DNA of 64,000 bases, from positions 1 through 64,000 of the forward strand of contig JAODTK010005884.1 in the NCBI GenBank assembly GCA_026419785.1. Reading direction: 5' to 3'. The position numbers and the translations under genes were made by a program. Below the pieces are notes generated by a model that saw only the letters and a program-made list of their open reading frames with translations, ran no database searches and was not told where the DNA came from. This stretch comes from Sclerodactyla briareus (lineage: Eukaryota; Echinodermata; Holothuroidea; Dendrochirotida; Sclerodactylidae). Numbering within the stretch: position 1 is the first letter of the stretch; each line of letters opens with the position of its first letter. Positions 45,456 to 57,108 of this stretch are shown here, piece after piece.

Positions 45456-46044
45456 ACAGTGAACACTAGTGGTACATCACTGACAGAATGGACCCTTATG
45501 ATAGATTAATGAATAACTTGTGCTTTTGCTGCATGTTATTTTACATGCATGCACAGAGTTCTGTTGAATTACCTATAAGTACCGGAATGTAACGTGATGA
45601 CTATTTTTCAGTATCTCACTCAACTGAATTTATTGACCACTCACAGATCTCACCCGAATAAATTATAGGCGCTTATTAGACACAATGTAATAACACCATA
45701 AAAAGTATCAGTCACTATTTTAAGGGAAGAATCGGAATCTGCAGGTAAAATCCTAATAACTACACTCACATTTGAAGTCACTAAAAAACGGAACGTTCGT
45801 TTCCATCTTTAACATTATAAAAACAAAACAAAAGACAAAACAAAAACATGTCACCATTTGGCAGTGAATGAGAGAAGTGATGGACCTTATGAAAAAATGG
45901 TTCTCCTACCTGCGGTATATATGCTGATATCGGAAACTGCAATTTCGTCCGATCAGGCGCTCAAAGGAATATGGCGCTGTTTGGCATCTATTCTAAAACA
46001 CTGGACAATCCAAAAATTGTGTAGAGGGCTGTTCACACTTGTGC

Positions 46045-46069
46045 GATACGATACGATATGATACGATAC
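46045..46069 (+). repeat. (GATAC)n microsatellite
   Basis: Five imperfect units of GATAC in the setting GTTCACACTTGTGC...ATTTATCGGACG. The flanks look like the end of a small DNA transposon, but a matching partner end was not found with certainty. Confidence 0.8.
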
Positions 46070-46289
46070 ATTTATCGGACGTCGAGTTAAAAATATTTTA
46101 CTTTTATCGTACCATAAAATTCATCGGATGCGATAAAATGGCAAATGCAGTGATGAACTTGCGCAATTCCGCAAAAGAGGTATGGAACGCCAAACAGGCT
46201 ATTGGGGCAAGTTAGGCGTGAAAAGTGGGTTTGGGTGATAAAATCAGAGGTTTGGTGAATGAATTGGGTAGTGACGTATCCGGGGAAGG

Positions 46290-46400
46290 CAGTAGCACTG
46301 GTTGAGCTTCTCGACCTTATTTGCCGCCATGAATGGGAACTACGAAACCATTATTCTTGTTCGAATCCATGATGCTCTCCCCATATACAATAGCAGTGAG
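46290..46400 (+). mobile_element. tRNA-headed SINE, family D
   Basis: GTAGCACTGGTTGAGCTTCTCG (A box) is followed at about 50 bases by CTTGTTCGAATCC (B box, 46356-46368). This spacing suits a pol III SINE promoter. The body length is unclear; a G-rich stretch follows. Confidence 0.6.
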
Positions 46401-48798
46401 GTGACGGAGAGGGTCATGCTGCTCGGCGTCCACCAAGTATCATGTGACATGCAAAGGCAGGAGTGCGGTCGGTAGTGAGTGGCCGGGGGAGGGGTGTTGT
46501 GGCTGTTTGAGAGGGGCAGGGTAGGAGGGAGTTTCCCAGAGGTGGTCGATCCACAGCCTGACGCCTTGACAGAAGCTTCGCCCAACCTTCCATGTGGAGA
46601 AAGAGGCGGGAGAAGAAACAAAGAAGGCAAGGAAGACATCGCGAAATAGAATATTCTCCCGGCCAAAATTCCACCATGATTCGACTTTTTTATATTCGCC
46701 AACTATAACGATAACGATTCTTTTTCATCTTTTTTCATTTTTATTTTAGGCCCCAATAATAAGTATGTGGTTAAAACTGTTATATATAAACCACTTAGAT
46801 ACCTTCTCCAAATTAGAAGGATCTTAACACGCTTCATCCGTAAGTGACGTCATATCGAAAACGATAAAATGAAGGGGAAAGAAATCAGTTCCCCTCCACG
46901 AACTTAGTAAGTATGAGAAATTAGGGAGGGGTAATCCACATTGGGGTGGAATGTTGGGTCTCTCGGTCATTCATCATTATGACTGGGTGTTATGACAGTG
47001 ATAACAACGTTAGGGATGTGAAGGGTAGAATCGGGAAAAAATCTGATCGGAGTACGATGCAATATCGTTGTAATATTCGTTGTTGTGTGGAAGTGGCCCT
47101 CAAGAGCCCACAATCAACGTAGATCGAATAAACCGCTTTACATGGTGTACAGGCGCACGCGTGCAAGGGTGTCGCACTCTTAAAAATGTTTTATGGCAAT
47201 TACACAACTTTGTGTAAATAGCATTGAGTAACTATCCCAGTGTGTGTGAGAAATTACACCACATTGTGTAATGGTTGTGTCCAAAAGTATCAAGTGCGCA
47301 TGGTCAGAACGCAAACGCGCAGGGGTACAGTCGAGACGATCTCGGACGGCAGGGATATTTGTATGGCTTCATAATAAATATAATAATAATAAGTGATCAT
47401 TTGTGCCCGTGTGATAACTGACCCGCGATCATCATCACGGCATTGTCATATTAATAAGAGTGATCTGGACTGTTGACCTAAACTCCGTCAACATTTTTTT
47501 TTTTTCCTATAGGCCTACAATTAGTTTTTTACACCTTTAACACAATATAATACATCGTAGAAATAGAACAGATATGAAGGAAAATCAAGGCGAACCAAGT
47601 AGTTCTCCTATGGTCAATACTTCACGGGTCCGAGCAATGAAACGGGCTTGTTAAAATGAAATCAAACTCATTATCGTCGCAAATATTTCATATCCCTAAA
47701 ATCCGTCAATTTTCGGCGTCTTCATTAGACAGATAGAAGCTGGAACAGATGACTCTTGTAACAACCAACGCAGAAGACTTGACAAAAGTCCGTCAGACCA
47801 GGAAGAGTTCATCGTTTAATTTGTAGAGTGAAACAGCTCTCTTCTTCCTACGACTGTTCCAAAGATTGGATGAATCGATCGCTTATGTGTTGATTCATAG
47901 AGTTCTAATGCGTACTCTGACTACGTTCTAACTGTTATGTCACTTGGATAGTATTCCACTGACCAATAATCTGAACACTAGTCGGGAAAGAGAGACCCCC
48001 AATGGTCTACGCATAACTTCACCGTATTCCTGTGGTTCCTAAACTGATGTAGGCTATATGATTCATCGAACCACGTGAATAGTCAAATTGGCGCACGTAC
48101 GACAAAAACGTGATATGGTTTGACCTCATCAGCGGTTCCTCTTCGCCTGCTGCAAGAGGCGCCACGCGTAGACACGTCAGGGTGCAGTCGTAGCATTAGT
48201 GTGCTGCATCCCTGTATCCACTTCAGTCTTCGGTGCAGATTCTGTAAAATGAAAAAATATGAAGAAAGAGTGGAAAATTCCGAATGAAATTCACGAAAAA
48301 TGTCTGAATTTTATCGCTCAACAGTTTAGCCTTAAGTTCAGGGCATAGCATGTAAATATAACTTCTGATATTTTGTCAGTATTATCATCGTCCAATACCA
48401 ATTGATATTGAGATCTGAACCTCGAACATATACGAACCCATATTAGTGGGAAAATAAGCACATCTGTTGATTGCGCAACGTCACGGGGTTGTGCCATAAA
48501 ATTTTATGCATACTATGTACTTTATGAAGCCAATAGGGTTGCGATCTGATTGAGAACTCACATAGGGCCAGCTCGTTCTCAAGATATTATTCCATGTATT
48601 TCCTTGAGAATACCAGTTTTCACTTTTCTGCCAAGTAGCAGCTTTTACTGTGTAGAGTATATGGCGGGCCTCCGCATCCCTCCCGTGACGCTATCAATCG
48701 GGGCGAAATTCGTTAGGGTCAAGTGAAACAAGAGCATCATGTTGCTGTAGTTACACTGCACTGATGTACTTAGACAATGTAACAATTATGTTTTAAAT
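46401..48798. other. No gene recognised
   Basis: Apart from the repeat at 47178-47280 only short frames without domains occur. A G/A-rich tract at 46480-46630 gives Pro/Ser-rich translations on the - strand, a composition effect. Confidence 0.4.
47178..47280. repeat. Short inverted-motif repeat, copy 2
   Basis: GCACTCTTAAAAATGTTTTATGGCAATTACACAACTTTGTGTAA, then GTGTGTGAGAAATTACACCACATTGTGTAATGG. It shares its start and TTACAC/GTGTAA core with 42505-42600. Confidence 0.6.
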
Positions 48799-49367
48799 CA
48801 GGGTTTCCCAACCTTTTCCAACTGGGGTTCCATTCACATTTTCGTGGTGCCACTGAGTACCACTGTATTTACTATCTAAGCGGAGCGCCACCATAGGTTG
48901 GCGCGGATCGTACAAGAAATTGTACAAGAAATCGTACAGAAAAAGATTTCCCCAGCTCCAGTCGATGAGAGGGATGTTCTTGATGACCACCCATCGCCGA
49001 CAAGCATCGCCCAGATTGTGGACGAGGAGGGGACGGGGTCCATGTGCGGGGGTATCTTCCTCCCCTTTGTCATTTTTTAATAATTAACTACCCTCATACG
49101 CAATCTGGTGCAATTTACATCATTAGAAGTCAAATTTCTCGTGCAAGATCTGTCATTTTTGCTAATCAATATTTCTGATTTTATGTGTTAAGTGCACAAT
49201 GGCAGAAAACAAATAGCTGCCAGCGCACAGCCGCTTAAGGGATGCATGAGGGAGAATAAATAGAATGCAAAAGAAAAATGGAGCACACTGTGTACCAGCC
49301 CGCGTACCACCGTGAAAGTCCAAATGTACCACTGGTGGTTACCGTACCACAAGGTTTGGAACCCCTG
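48799..49367. mobile_element. hAT-type MITE, 569 bases
   Basis: The left end CAGGGTTTCCCAACCTTTTCC and the inverted right end CAGGGGTTCCAAACCTTGTGG are imperfect terminal inverted repeats of the hAT superfamily (CAGGGGTTCCCAAACC consensus). The flanks GTTTTAAAT and GTTAAATG resemble a damaged 8-bp target duplication. There is no transposase, so it is non-autonomous. A hairpin module (48872-48913) shared with three repeats at 61.8-63.5 kb lies inside. Confidence 0.75.
48872..48913 (+). repeat. GC-rich hairpin module, copy 1
   Basis: CTATCTAAGCGGAGCGCCACC, AT-A, then GGTTGGCGCGGATCGTAC. GCGCCACC and GGTTGGCGC pair to form a stem. The other copies lie at 61802-61840, 62505-62546 and 63451-63490. 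Confidence 0.85.
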
Positions 49368-49499
49368 GTTAAATGTTCAAGATCATGAGGCCAAGAAGGC
49401 AGTTTCACGCAATGGCCTATTGTGCCCCTGTAACAACCTTTGACTTTGATCTTCGTATGGCCCAACATGTCTTAGCAGTCCATAAACATTGCTACTCAG

Positions 49500-50320
49500 T
49501 TTAGTCAACATCCATCGAAGGATGCCCAATTGAGAGTGAAAGAGGCAATTTCACAGTCGATGATATTGGGTCCAAGTTTGGTCAACATCCATCGAAGAAT
49601 GACATTTTTTGCGTTCTTTTCAAATATGTTCTGTTTTATCTACACACTATATGATGTTGCATCCAAAATCCGCAAACAATCTGAAAAGAGCACCTTCCAA
49701 AGGAATATTTACACAGTTTCAAGGAAATCTAATGTACTTCGTAAAGGGAAGAGATACATTTTGAAATTTTACATAAATACATATAATGGCCTACAGTATA
49801 TTGCCCTTTAATGACTTTCGACCCAGACCTTCACAGAGTCAAAAATGTCCCATGGGTCAATTAACAGTGTCAATTAACAAGTTTGGTCGACATCCGTCAC
49901 AGAATTACTGTTCGGGGCCAAAAGGCAATTGTTTAAACACTGGATAGAGTGGATAGACTGTAGGGCCCAAGTAGGTCCTTGAACCAAAAATTCTTAAAAA
50001 AAGCCTGTAGGTATAGCTATTCCATCATCATGACCGAACATCATCTCTGTGCACCAAAATTTGTAGAGAAGAAGCGTTTTGCGTGATTGTACATGATGGG
50101 CCAGAGGCCCAGTAACCGCAAGTACCATTACATGCAACTTTGAAGGAATCAATTGAGGCTGTGGAGGGATGAAGCATTTCAGTAACAATGTGTGAAATTC
50201 CATGAAATTTCATCGAATGGGCCCTCGGTCCAAGGTCGACATTGGAACAAAAAATCCCAAACACCCCGGAGGCACGGCTATGAGACCATCATTATGACAG
50301 AACATCGGCACTGTGCCAAC
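49500..50320 (+). repeat. Old repeat with internal direct repeats
   Basis: AGTTTGGTCAACATCCATCGAAGAATGAC-like units occur near 49500, 49575 and 49872. A second pair, TAGCTATTCCATCATCATGACCGAACATC (50014) and GGCTATGAGACCATCATTATGACAGAACATC (50276), follows. No coding content is visible. Confidence 0.6.
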
Positions 50321-50329
50321 CGGGCTAAG

Positions 50330-53300
50330 GTTGGCAAGTTGGAACTGCTATAGAAATAATTTGGAACAGTTTGGAACAGTTTATGGAACAGTTCATGGAC
50401 AATGTTTTGTCAGAAATAATTTGCACAGGATGGATTACCAGCAAGGAACTATATATTGTGTGAAAAGTGTCATTTTGGGAGATGAGGACAGTTGAACTGG
50501 ATTGACTGAACTGTTATCCTATCCTAGCCTAACTATTACAAGCCTAATGTTATGTTGGCTAGCTACATTGACATGGACTTAATGACAGATAGTTCTACAA
50601 TGTGTTTGTCAGTGAACTGTTCTTCAGTGAGGAAGTGTGACTGTTTTTAGTGAGATCTTGTTTAGGGAGTTTTGGATTTTTTGGGAGTATAAGCCTAGCC
50701 TAGCCTAGTGCCTAACCAAGCCTAAGCTGTATCTCTACATTGGATTGCAATCAACAGTACATAGTTTATTGCATGTAGTTGGAGATGATACACCATTGAC
50801 ATTACACCTAACGATGGCAGGTTAATACGAGGAATAAACAGGACAAGGTTGAGAAAGGAAATGATAACTGTGGATCCTGTGGGCATAAAGTGGTGCAGAG
50901 ATAGTATCTTTCATGTTTCATTCGTTCTTGTGGGGGAATCAGTAATGAGCTCTTCAAGTGATTGAAAAGTTTGGCCATCTCGGGACAAATGAACTACCAC
51001 GGCAATGCAAAATATGTCGGAAGTAGCAGTGAGTTTGCCAAACAGAAGAATACAAAAAATGAGTCAAAGGCAGGAGCAGATGGAGGAAGAAATGAAAAAT
51101 ATGGGGGGAAAAATGGGCGCAATCATCAGACGATCAATGAGGTGACAAGAGAGTGGAAGCAAACCAAGATTACCCTGGAGCAAGTGCACTGAAAAGGGAA
51201 AAGAAAGGAACAAGATGCAGGAAGCCGAACAAATTGGAGTCAAAGACGACAACCTGGCAGATGTGACGAGAAAGTGAAGAAGAAATCAGAGTGGCACTTC
51301 AAAGAGAGAAGAGGAAAAATAGGGTCTGGTAAGCACTGACTGAAACACGAGACACACAAGAAGAGAGTGGGGAAAGAGAACAGCTCTGACAGAAGTTCAC
51401 ATACCACCAGGGGAGACAGATCCATGTGCGATCGACTGAAGGACAATAGATATTTACGTGTGGAAGAAGCGAACAGAGACGAGAATGGATCTGTTAAGAC
51501 GAGCAAAAGCGCTAAAGGAAACAGTAACATATGCCAATGTATACATCGACATGATCTACATTTAACCACAGAAAGGCAAGGCAGGCAACTCAGAGAAGAA
51601 CTGAAAAAGAATGGACGAGGCGACACAGCCTCGAGATTGTACGCGGCAAGCAGTGAAAGTGATCGAGGTACATGATCTGAAACAGGCCCTTCTTGCACGG
51701 TGAACAGGCAGCAGAACTTCCGGAGGAAGCGAATAGGAAGCAGACCAGTGATTGCTTTGTTAAATAATAAAATAATTGTGAGAGAAAGAAAGCAAATGTT
51801 GTATATAATATAAGGAGCCTATAAAGAAGGTTGATTATTTGAGGCATAGGTGAAGGCCTTTAACTTAGATGTGGTGTTTGGACCTGAAACTTGGTTTAAT
51901 CAAAATGTACTAGATGGAGAAGTTGAACATAAATGTTATGAGTGCATTAGACAAGAAAGGGCCGACAGGATTGGAAGTGGTGTGGCATATAGTAAAAGAC
52001 ACCATGCAGTGCTTACGGCTGAGCAAGTTTTGACATTTTTTGAAGAGGCCTTGTGGTGCAAATTTATAATGGGGAAGCGAGCAGATAGTTTATAGGAGCA
52101 GTTTATCGCAGCCCGAGCAACAAGCAGAACGATGATAATTGTCTCATGGAAACATTGATACTAGCATCACAGAATAGCGAAATTAGTGGTAGGGGACGTT
52201 AATTACCCTGACACTAAAGGGGAGTAAACTGGACAAGCAGACAACCCACATCCAGAACATTTTAGGGACAATCCATGATAATTTCTGGGAACAGCATATC
52301 AGAGAGCCAACAAGAGGAAGGACTACACTTATCTTTGCGGACATCTGAAGAAGAGATGGTGAAGAATATGAAGTCGATCACCCGTTTGGCAGTGGACCAT
52401 AACTGGTAGTTTGTCTGAATATCCAGAAGGGGAGCTGACGAAAAACTCAAGTAGTAAAGATGGAGGAAGGCAAATTGGAACACATAAAAGAACAGTAGGG
52501 CAAACATAGATTGAAAAAAGAGTCAATGGCATGGGAGTAACAGTGCATGTGGGACAAATTACTGAGATTTACATCAAACAAGAAAGAACATGTCCTATAG
52601 AAGTGCGAAAACTACATGGTAGACCAAAATGGATGACCAAAGATCTAAGAAGCTCACTGAAGAGCGTAATCCTGGCAGCAGTATAGGACGACTGGAGAAA
52701 AATTCAGACTGGAAATATTATAAGACATTGCAACAGATGCGTAAAAGCGTATAAAGGAAGCAACGCGGAATTTTGAACGCAGCTTTCTGACAAGACGAAG
52801 AAGACCCAAGTCCTTTAACTCTTACATTAGATCGAAACAGAGAGTTAGAGAACAAAGGGGGCCCCATAAAAGATGAAGAGGACATATATTGAAAACCGAA
52901 CAAGAGCTGCTGCCTGCACTGAACAAGTTCTTCAAGTTCAGTATTTTACCAGAAGAAGACAGTAATGTCCAAAAGTACGGGATTTTGCAGAGCGTAGACA
53001 AATCTTATAACGGTTCCATTGCAGATGATCTTGCGAAGTCAATAGAAACAAAGAGATCTGCGAATGGGAAAATAGCAAACATTCACAACATTATACCAGA
53101 AAGGAGCACTCAGGACGTCTCAAAATACAGACCTGTTAATCTAACATCAGTTCTGGAAAAAAGATGGATATGATAGTGCGGGATGCGATAGTCGACCACC
53201 TGGAAGGAAAAGAACTACTGTTTAAAGTCGCAGCATGGATGTCAGGAGAGGGACGCTTTCATGTGTCACTAATAGTGGGAGCTACTGAGGATACTTAGTG

Positions 53301-54500
53301 AGGTATAGAGATGGGATACAGTGATGTGGGTACCTAGATTTCCAGAAGGCTTTCGACACAGTTCCCCAAAAGCGGAACTATTGCTGAAACAACAAGCACA
53401 TGGAATTGATGGGACCTATTTGAAGTGGGTGGAGGAATGGTTTAAAGACCGGAAGCAGCCGGTAGTACTGAAACGGACAGAAATCTGATTGGATGAGAGT
53501 CCCCAGTTACGTTGTGCCGGGTTCGTATTGGGGCCAGGTTGTTTACAATTTTTATAAACGACTTGGATATTGGAGGCAATCAGAAGTCAGTAAGCTTGCT
53601 GATGACACCAAGTAATTTGCCCAAGAGAGACAATAGGATCGGGAGAGATTGCAGCAGGACTTGGACATGTGGTGAATTGGTCCAAAAGTGGCAAATGAAA
53701 TTAATGTTGGAAATGTTCTGTCATGCATTTGGATACAAAAATCTAAGCACAGTAGGAAATGGGGGACAGGAATGAAAAGAAATAACGAGGAGAACGATTT
53801 AGGGGTTAATGTTATTACTACTATGAATTCAACAGACAATGTGCAGAAACAGTAAAGAAAGCCATAAAGAATGGGGATTGTTAAAAGAAAACTTCACAAA
53901 CTGACAGAAAGATTGTCTTTAACTTGTAAAGTCAATGATACAGCCACATTTTGATTACGGCATTCAGGTTTGGAAACCATGTTTGAAGAAGGACATTGCT
54001 TTGCTAGAAGGTGTACAGCGGAGAATGACGACGGGACTTATACCTGAATTGAAAACATAAATCGTACGAAGAGCGTCTCAACAAAGTTCTAAAATCTGAT
54101 GACTATAGAGCAACGCCACATGCGCCAAGACCTCATAACATGTTATAATATCACGCAAGGAAGAGTGCACATGGATATAAACAATTTTGTTGTTTTCGTC
54201 ACTGACAGTAGACCTCGAGGAAATTCCAGGAAGACAAGACCACAAAGAGTACGCTTGGAAGTTAGGAGAAATTCATATTTCCAATAGTTTAGAATTTGGA
54301 AAACCTGAAACAGGCTTCCAGAGGAAGTAGTTACAGCGCCAAACACTCAAACATCTTCAAGAGCAAACTGCCGAAGAGAGTGGGGATCTTTAAGGGTCGT
54401 AGACATCCCTATCCGACGAGCTTCTCTCTGGTGGACTCAGCAGAGCCCGAGAAGGAGAAGGGTGGCCATCCAGGTAAAAATTTGCAAGAGTTTTCGTGGC
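50330..54500 (+). mobile_element. CR1-like LINE, nearly full length but decayed
   Basis: Order of parts: a possible 5' region with TAGCCTAGCCTAG (to about 50940); ORF1 remnant at 50960-51700 (Lys/Glu-rich, with MDLLRRAKALKETVTYANVY and ERQGRQLREELKK-like segments in shifted frames); endonuclease at about 51850-52420 (DVVFGPETWFNQNVLDGEVE, later GDVNYPDTKGE); reverse transcriptase at about 53090-54060 (KYRPVNLTSV, YLDFQKAFDTVPQK, SKLADDTK with the A-D-D catalytic pair at 53598-53606, HFDYGIQVWKPCLKKDIALL); C-terminal tail with RLPEEVVTAP and FKSKLPKRVG to about 54400. Many stops and frame changes show it cannot be expressed. The clade is judged from motif wording; CR1 or a close jockey-superfamily relative. 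Confidence 0.8.
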
Positions 54501-54840
54501 TTTCACATAATGAACCTTATAACACGAACATTGATTTCTACAATCAAACGATATGAAGGTGACAGGTCGACTTAAGGGGAAAATACAACACGTTCGAACG
54601 TTCGAAAGCACTTATTGCTGGTATTTTCAAATACTGCGTACTTGCGTAGAACTGAGAGCTAAGGTATTGAACTGATATAGCAAATACTTTGTTGAGAAGA
54701 AGTTTAACAAACTAGTAAAACAAATTTGTTTTAGTTTCCTCCTTCCATTGCGTACGCAGAACATCACCCACAGAGGCAACAGATTTCATTTTGAATGAAC
54801 TAGATGACTCTTGACCTCTAGTTCATGAATAGACTACCCC

Positions 54841-55119
54841 TTATGCATCACTGCCATAACTACACGAGAAGGAATCGGACGTTACGTCACCAAATAAGTC
54901 ATCTGGGTCAATATTACTTGAATGTCGTTTTAACCACAATTCCCGAATACCGGACGTAACACAGGTCACAAGAAAACTTATAATCCAACTTTTTACATGC
55001 AAAGAGGCGATTTTTACAATACAACTGACCACTAGGTGGTAATCTTGACCTAAGTATCCCGAGAACCCCACAGTACCACTGACCAATTTACGCCCCCCCC
55101 CCCAAATGACCAAGGTCAT
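54841..55119 (-). other. Open frame of unknown nature
   Basis: A 92-codon frame ends with RHSSNIDPDDLFGDVTSDSF before a TAA. Its 5' half lacks coding character and starts in a C run. It lies just after the CR1-like LINE on the other strand. It could be a last exon with an acceptor near 54960, but nothing supports a family. Confidence 0.15.
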
Positions 55120-55341
55120 AAAAATGAGTTCTTCTTCAATTGAGTAGATTGTTAGGTACGAAGCGTGTATGTGTAGGTTAACAACACCTACTTACTGCAA
55201 ATATGTCACGTGAAATCACTTTTTTCTTATGGCAAAACGACATCACTCTGTGGTGATTCTTTTTGGCTTTATTAAATAATAAACGCATTCTATGGGGAGA
55301 TATTCGACATAACTTCGCTACGTTTCAATGAAAACCCAAAA

Positions 55342-55783
55342 TCCCTACAAACACAAGCAACGTTTCGAAAATCATTTTCAACAAATGTTTTGAAAATGTT
55401 TTTTGCTGAGTAACATAGATGTTAGGAAAATGTTTTAAAACGTTCACAAAACGTGTAATAAAACGTTTGGAATTTTTTTTTTTAAAAAAAATGCTCCATA
55501 AACCTTTAGCGACAAACAATTACAAACAGTACAAAACAGGTTTAGGTTGAGCTAGTGATGTCGGAGTTTGTTAGATTATCGCTCGGCTTCCCTGGTCCGC
55601 TGTTACTCATGAATATCGAAAAAACAAAAATGTTACTAGAAACATTTCTCAAAACGTTTTGTAAAACGTTTCAGAAACGTTTTTGCAACATTCATGTTAC
55701 TCAACAAAAAACGTTTCAGAAACATTGGCGAAACATATTTAGAACTGTTTGAAAACGTTTCAAAACGTTTTGTGTTTGCTGGA
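55342..55783. mobile_element. Foldback MITE built on AAACGTTT motifs
   Basis: The left arm (55342-55475) and right arm (about 55640-55783) are inverted, diverged copies of each other. Ends are TCCCTACAAACACAAG and, inverted, TCCAGCAAACACAAAACG. Both arms hold repeated AAACGTTTT and share GTTACTCA(A/G)CAAAAAAC. A loop of about 160 bases separates them. The GTTTTGTGTTTGCTGGA end is common among small DNA transposons of marine invertebrates. No clear target duplication is visible. Confidence 0.8.
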
Positions 55784-56068
55784 TATAAAAACCAAATATC
55801 ACCCGTACTATTTACGATCAAAAAAACACACTCGTCGTTATAGGCTAAATGCATCCGCACTATACCGATCATAACAATCATCATTCAGTTTCGTCAGCAT
55901 ACGAGAATTGCACACAGTGTTCAGTCTGTTTATTTCAGAGCAGTTATTGCTCTTTGATTACGAGCCACCAGAGGTTTGCCTTTTTTAAAGGACAACTGCA
56001 GGATAGATTTATGAAGAGGATAATATATAAACCCGACATCCTTAGGATTTCATTTACGGAGTTAGAGG

Positions 56069-56205
56069 TCTTTGAAGTTTGTGCATGTGTAGTTCACAAG
56101 ATCGAAAAGACCCCCATCATGTAATATCGAATCATGTCATACTTACACAACCTACAGATTTTGTTTTGTATTAAATTTACACATTAATTTTACTTTGAAA
56201 AATAA
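56069..56205 (+). repeat. Dispersed repeat, copy 2 of a pair
   Basis: TTTGAAGTTTGTGCATGTGTAG, AAGATCGAAAAGACCCCCATCAT, CTTACACAACC and TTTACACATTAATTTTACTTTGAAAA match 26755-26890 in the same order. Confidence 0.6.
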
Positions 56206-56889
56206 TTAGTTAGAGAGAGAATTGGGATAGGAGTTGGTAGGTTAGGTGCTGATTTGATTGTCACCGTTTGTGAGTGAAAGGCAAATACGGAACTTCTGCG
56301 GAATGCTGAGTTATTTGACACAATAAAGCAATGGAATACATAACAGAATTATTTGGCGTGTGCAATTGTGACGTCATGCGTTATTGTGCAGTAGGGAACC
56401 TCCCTGATTTCTCTGCATAATGGAACCAACTTTGAACTTATAAGGCCAATAACTCCTCATAGGAACATCGAATTGAAGAAGGGCTAGCGCACGTAGTGTA
56501 TTAAGCCAGTTCAGAGTTACAGTTTAATGAGATGATAATGTGCCAAAGGTCATGAGGAACAATGGCAGTGCGACGTTGAACGTATACAGTGTGCAGAACG
56601 ATCTTTCGAAACTCCCCTGTTAACACAAACTTATCAACCTATCATAACTTATCAAACTTATCATACTTATCAACAGTAACATCCGAAAACATGGGATAAA
56701 TGTTAAGTTTTCGAATCTAGAATGACGATCCGAAAAAAACAACTATTCACAACCCATCAGCCCTGCCCACTGTCACTGCGAATATCAGGATTACGTCCGT
56801 TGCCATATAGACCTCTCGACACCGGGAGGGGCAGGATTACCACTAGGTACCCTTCTTTATACAACAATGCATCAAATTAGGCCACTCAC

Positions 56890-57108
56890 CCAGGGAGGGT
56901 AGACGATGCTCCTGATCGCTTTGCTGAAGTCGCTCTCATCCTCCCGTCCCGGCGAGGTCAGTCCATAGATACAGTATAGCTGCAGGAGGTGAGCGCGATC
57001 AGGAATACACAGGAGAGTACCAAGTATCGAGGCTTGTGTTGTTTCTGCCAGGCTATATCCTTTCTGCACCTCGAACACCTCTCCTCCGTCTTCGTCCGAG
57101 TTATCGCT
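56890..57108 (-). other. Orphan coding exon candidate, 73 codons
   Basis: On the - strand the segment is open throughout between a pyrimidine-rich acceptor (CTACCAATCCTGTTTCGAG) and a near-perfect donor (CCCTGG|GTGAGT), phase 0 at both ends. It starts acidic (SDNSDEDGGEVFEVQKGYSL) and continues with a helical-looking part (TTQASILGTLLCIPDRAHLL, YCIYGLTSPG) to IVYPPW. Codon usage is GC-richer than its surroundings. I do not recognise the family. No partner exons were identified on either side. Confidence 0.35.
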
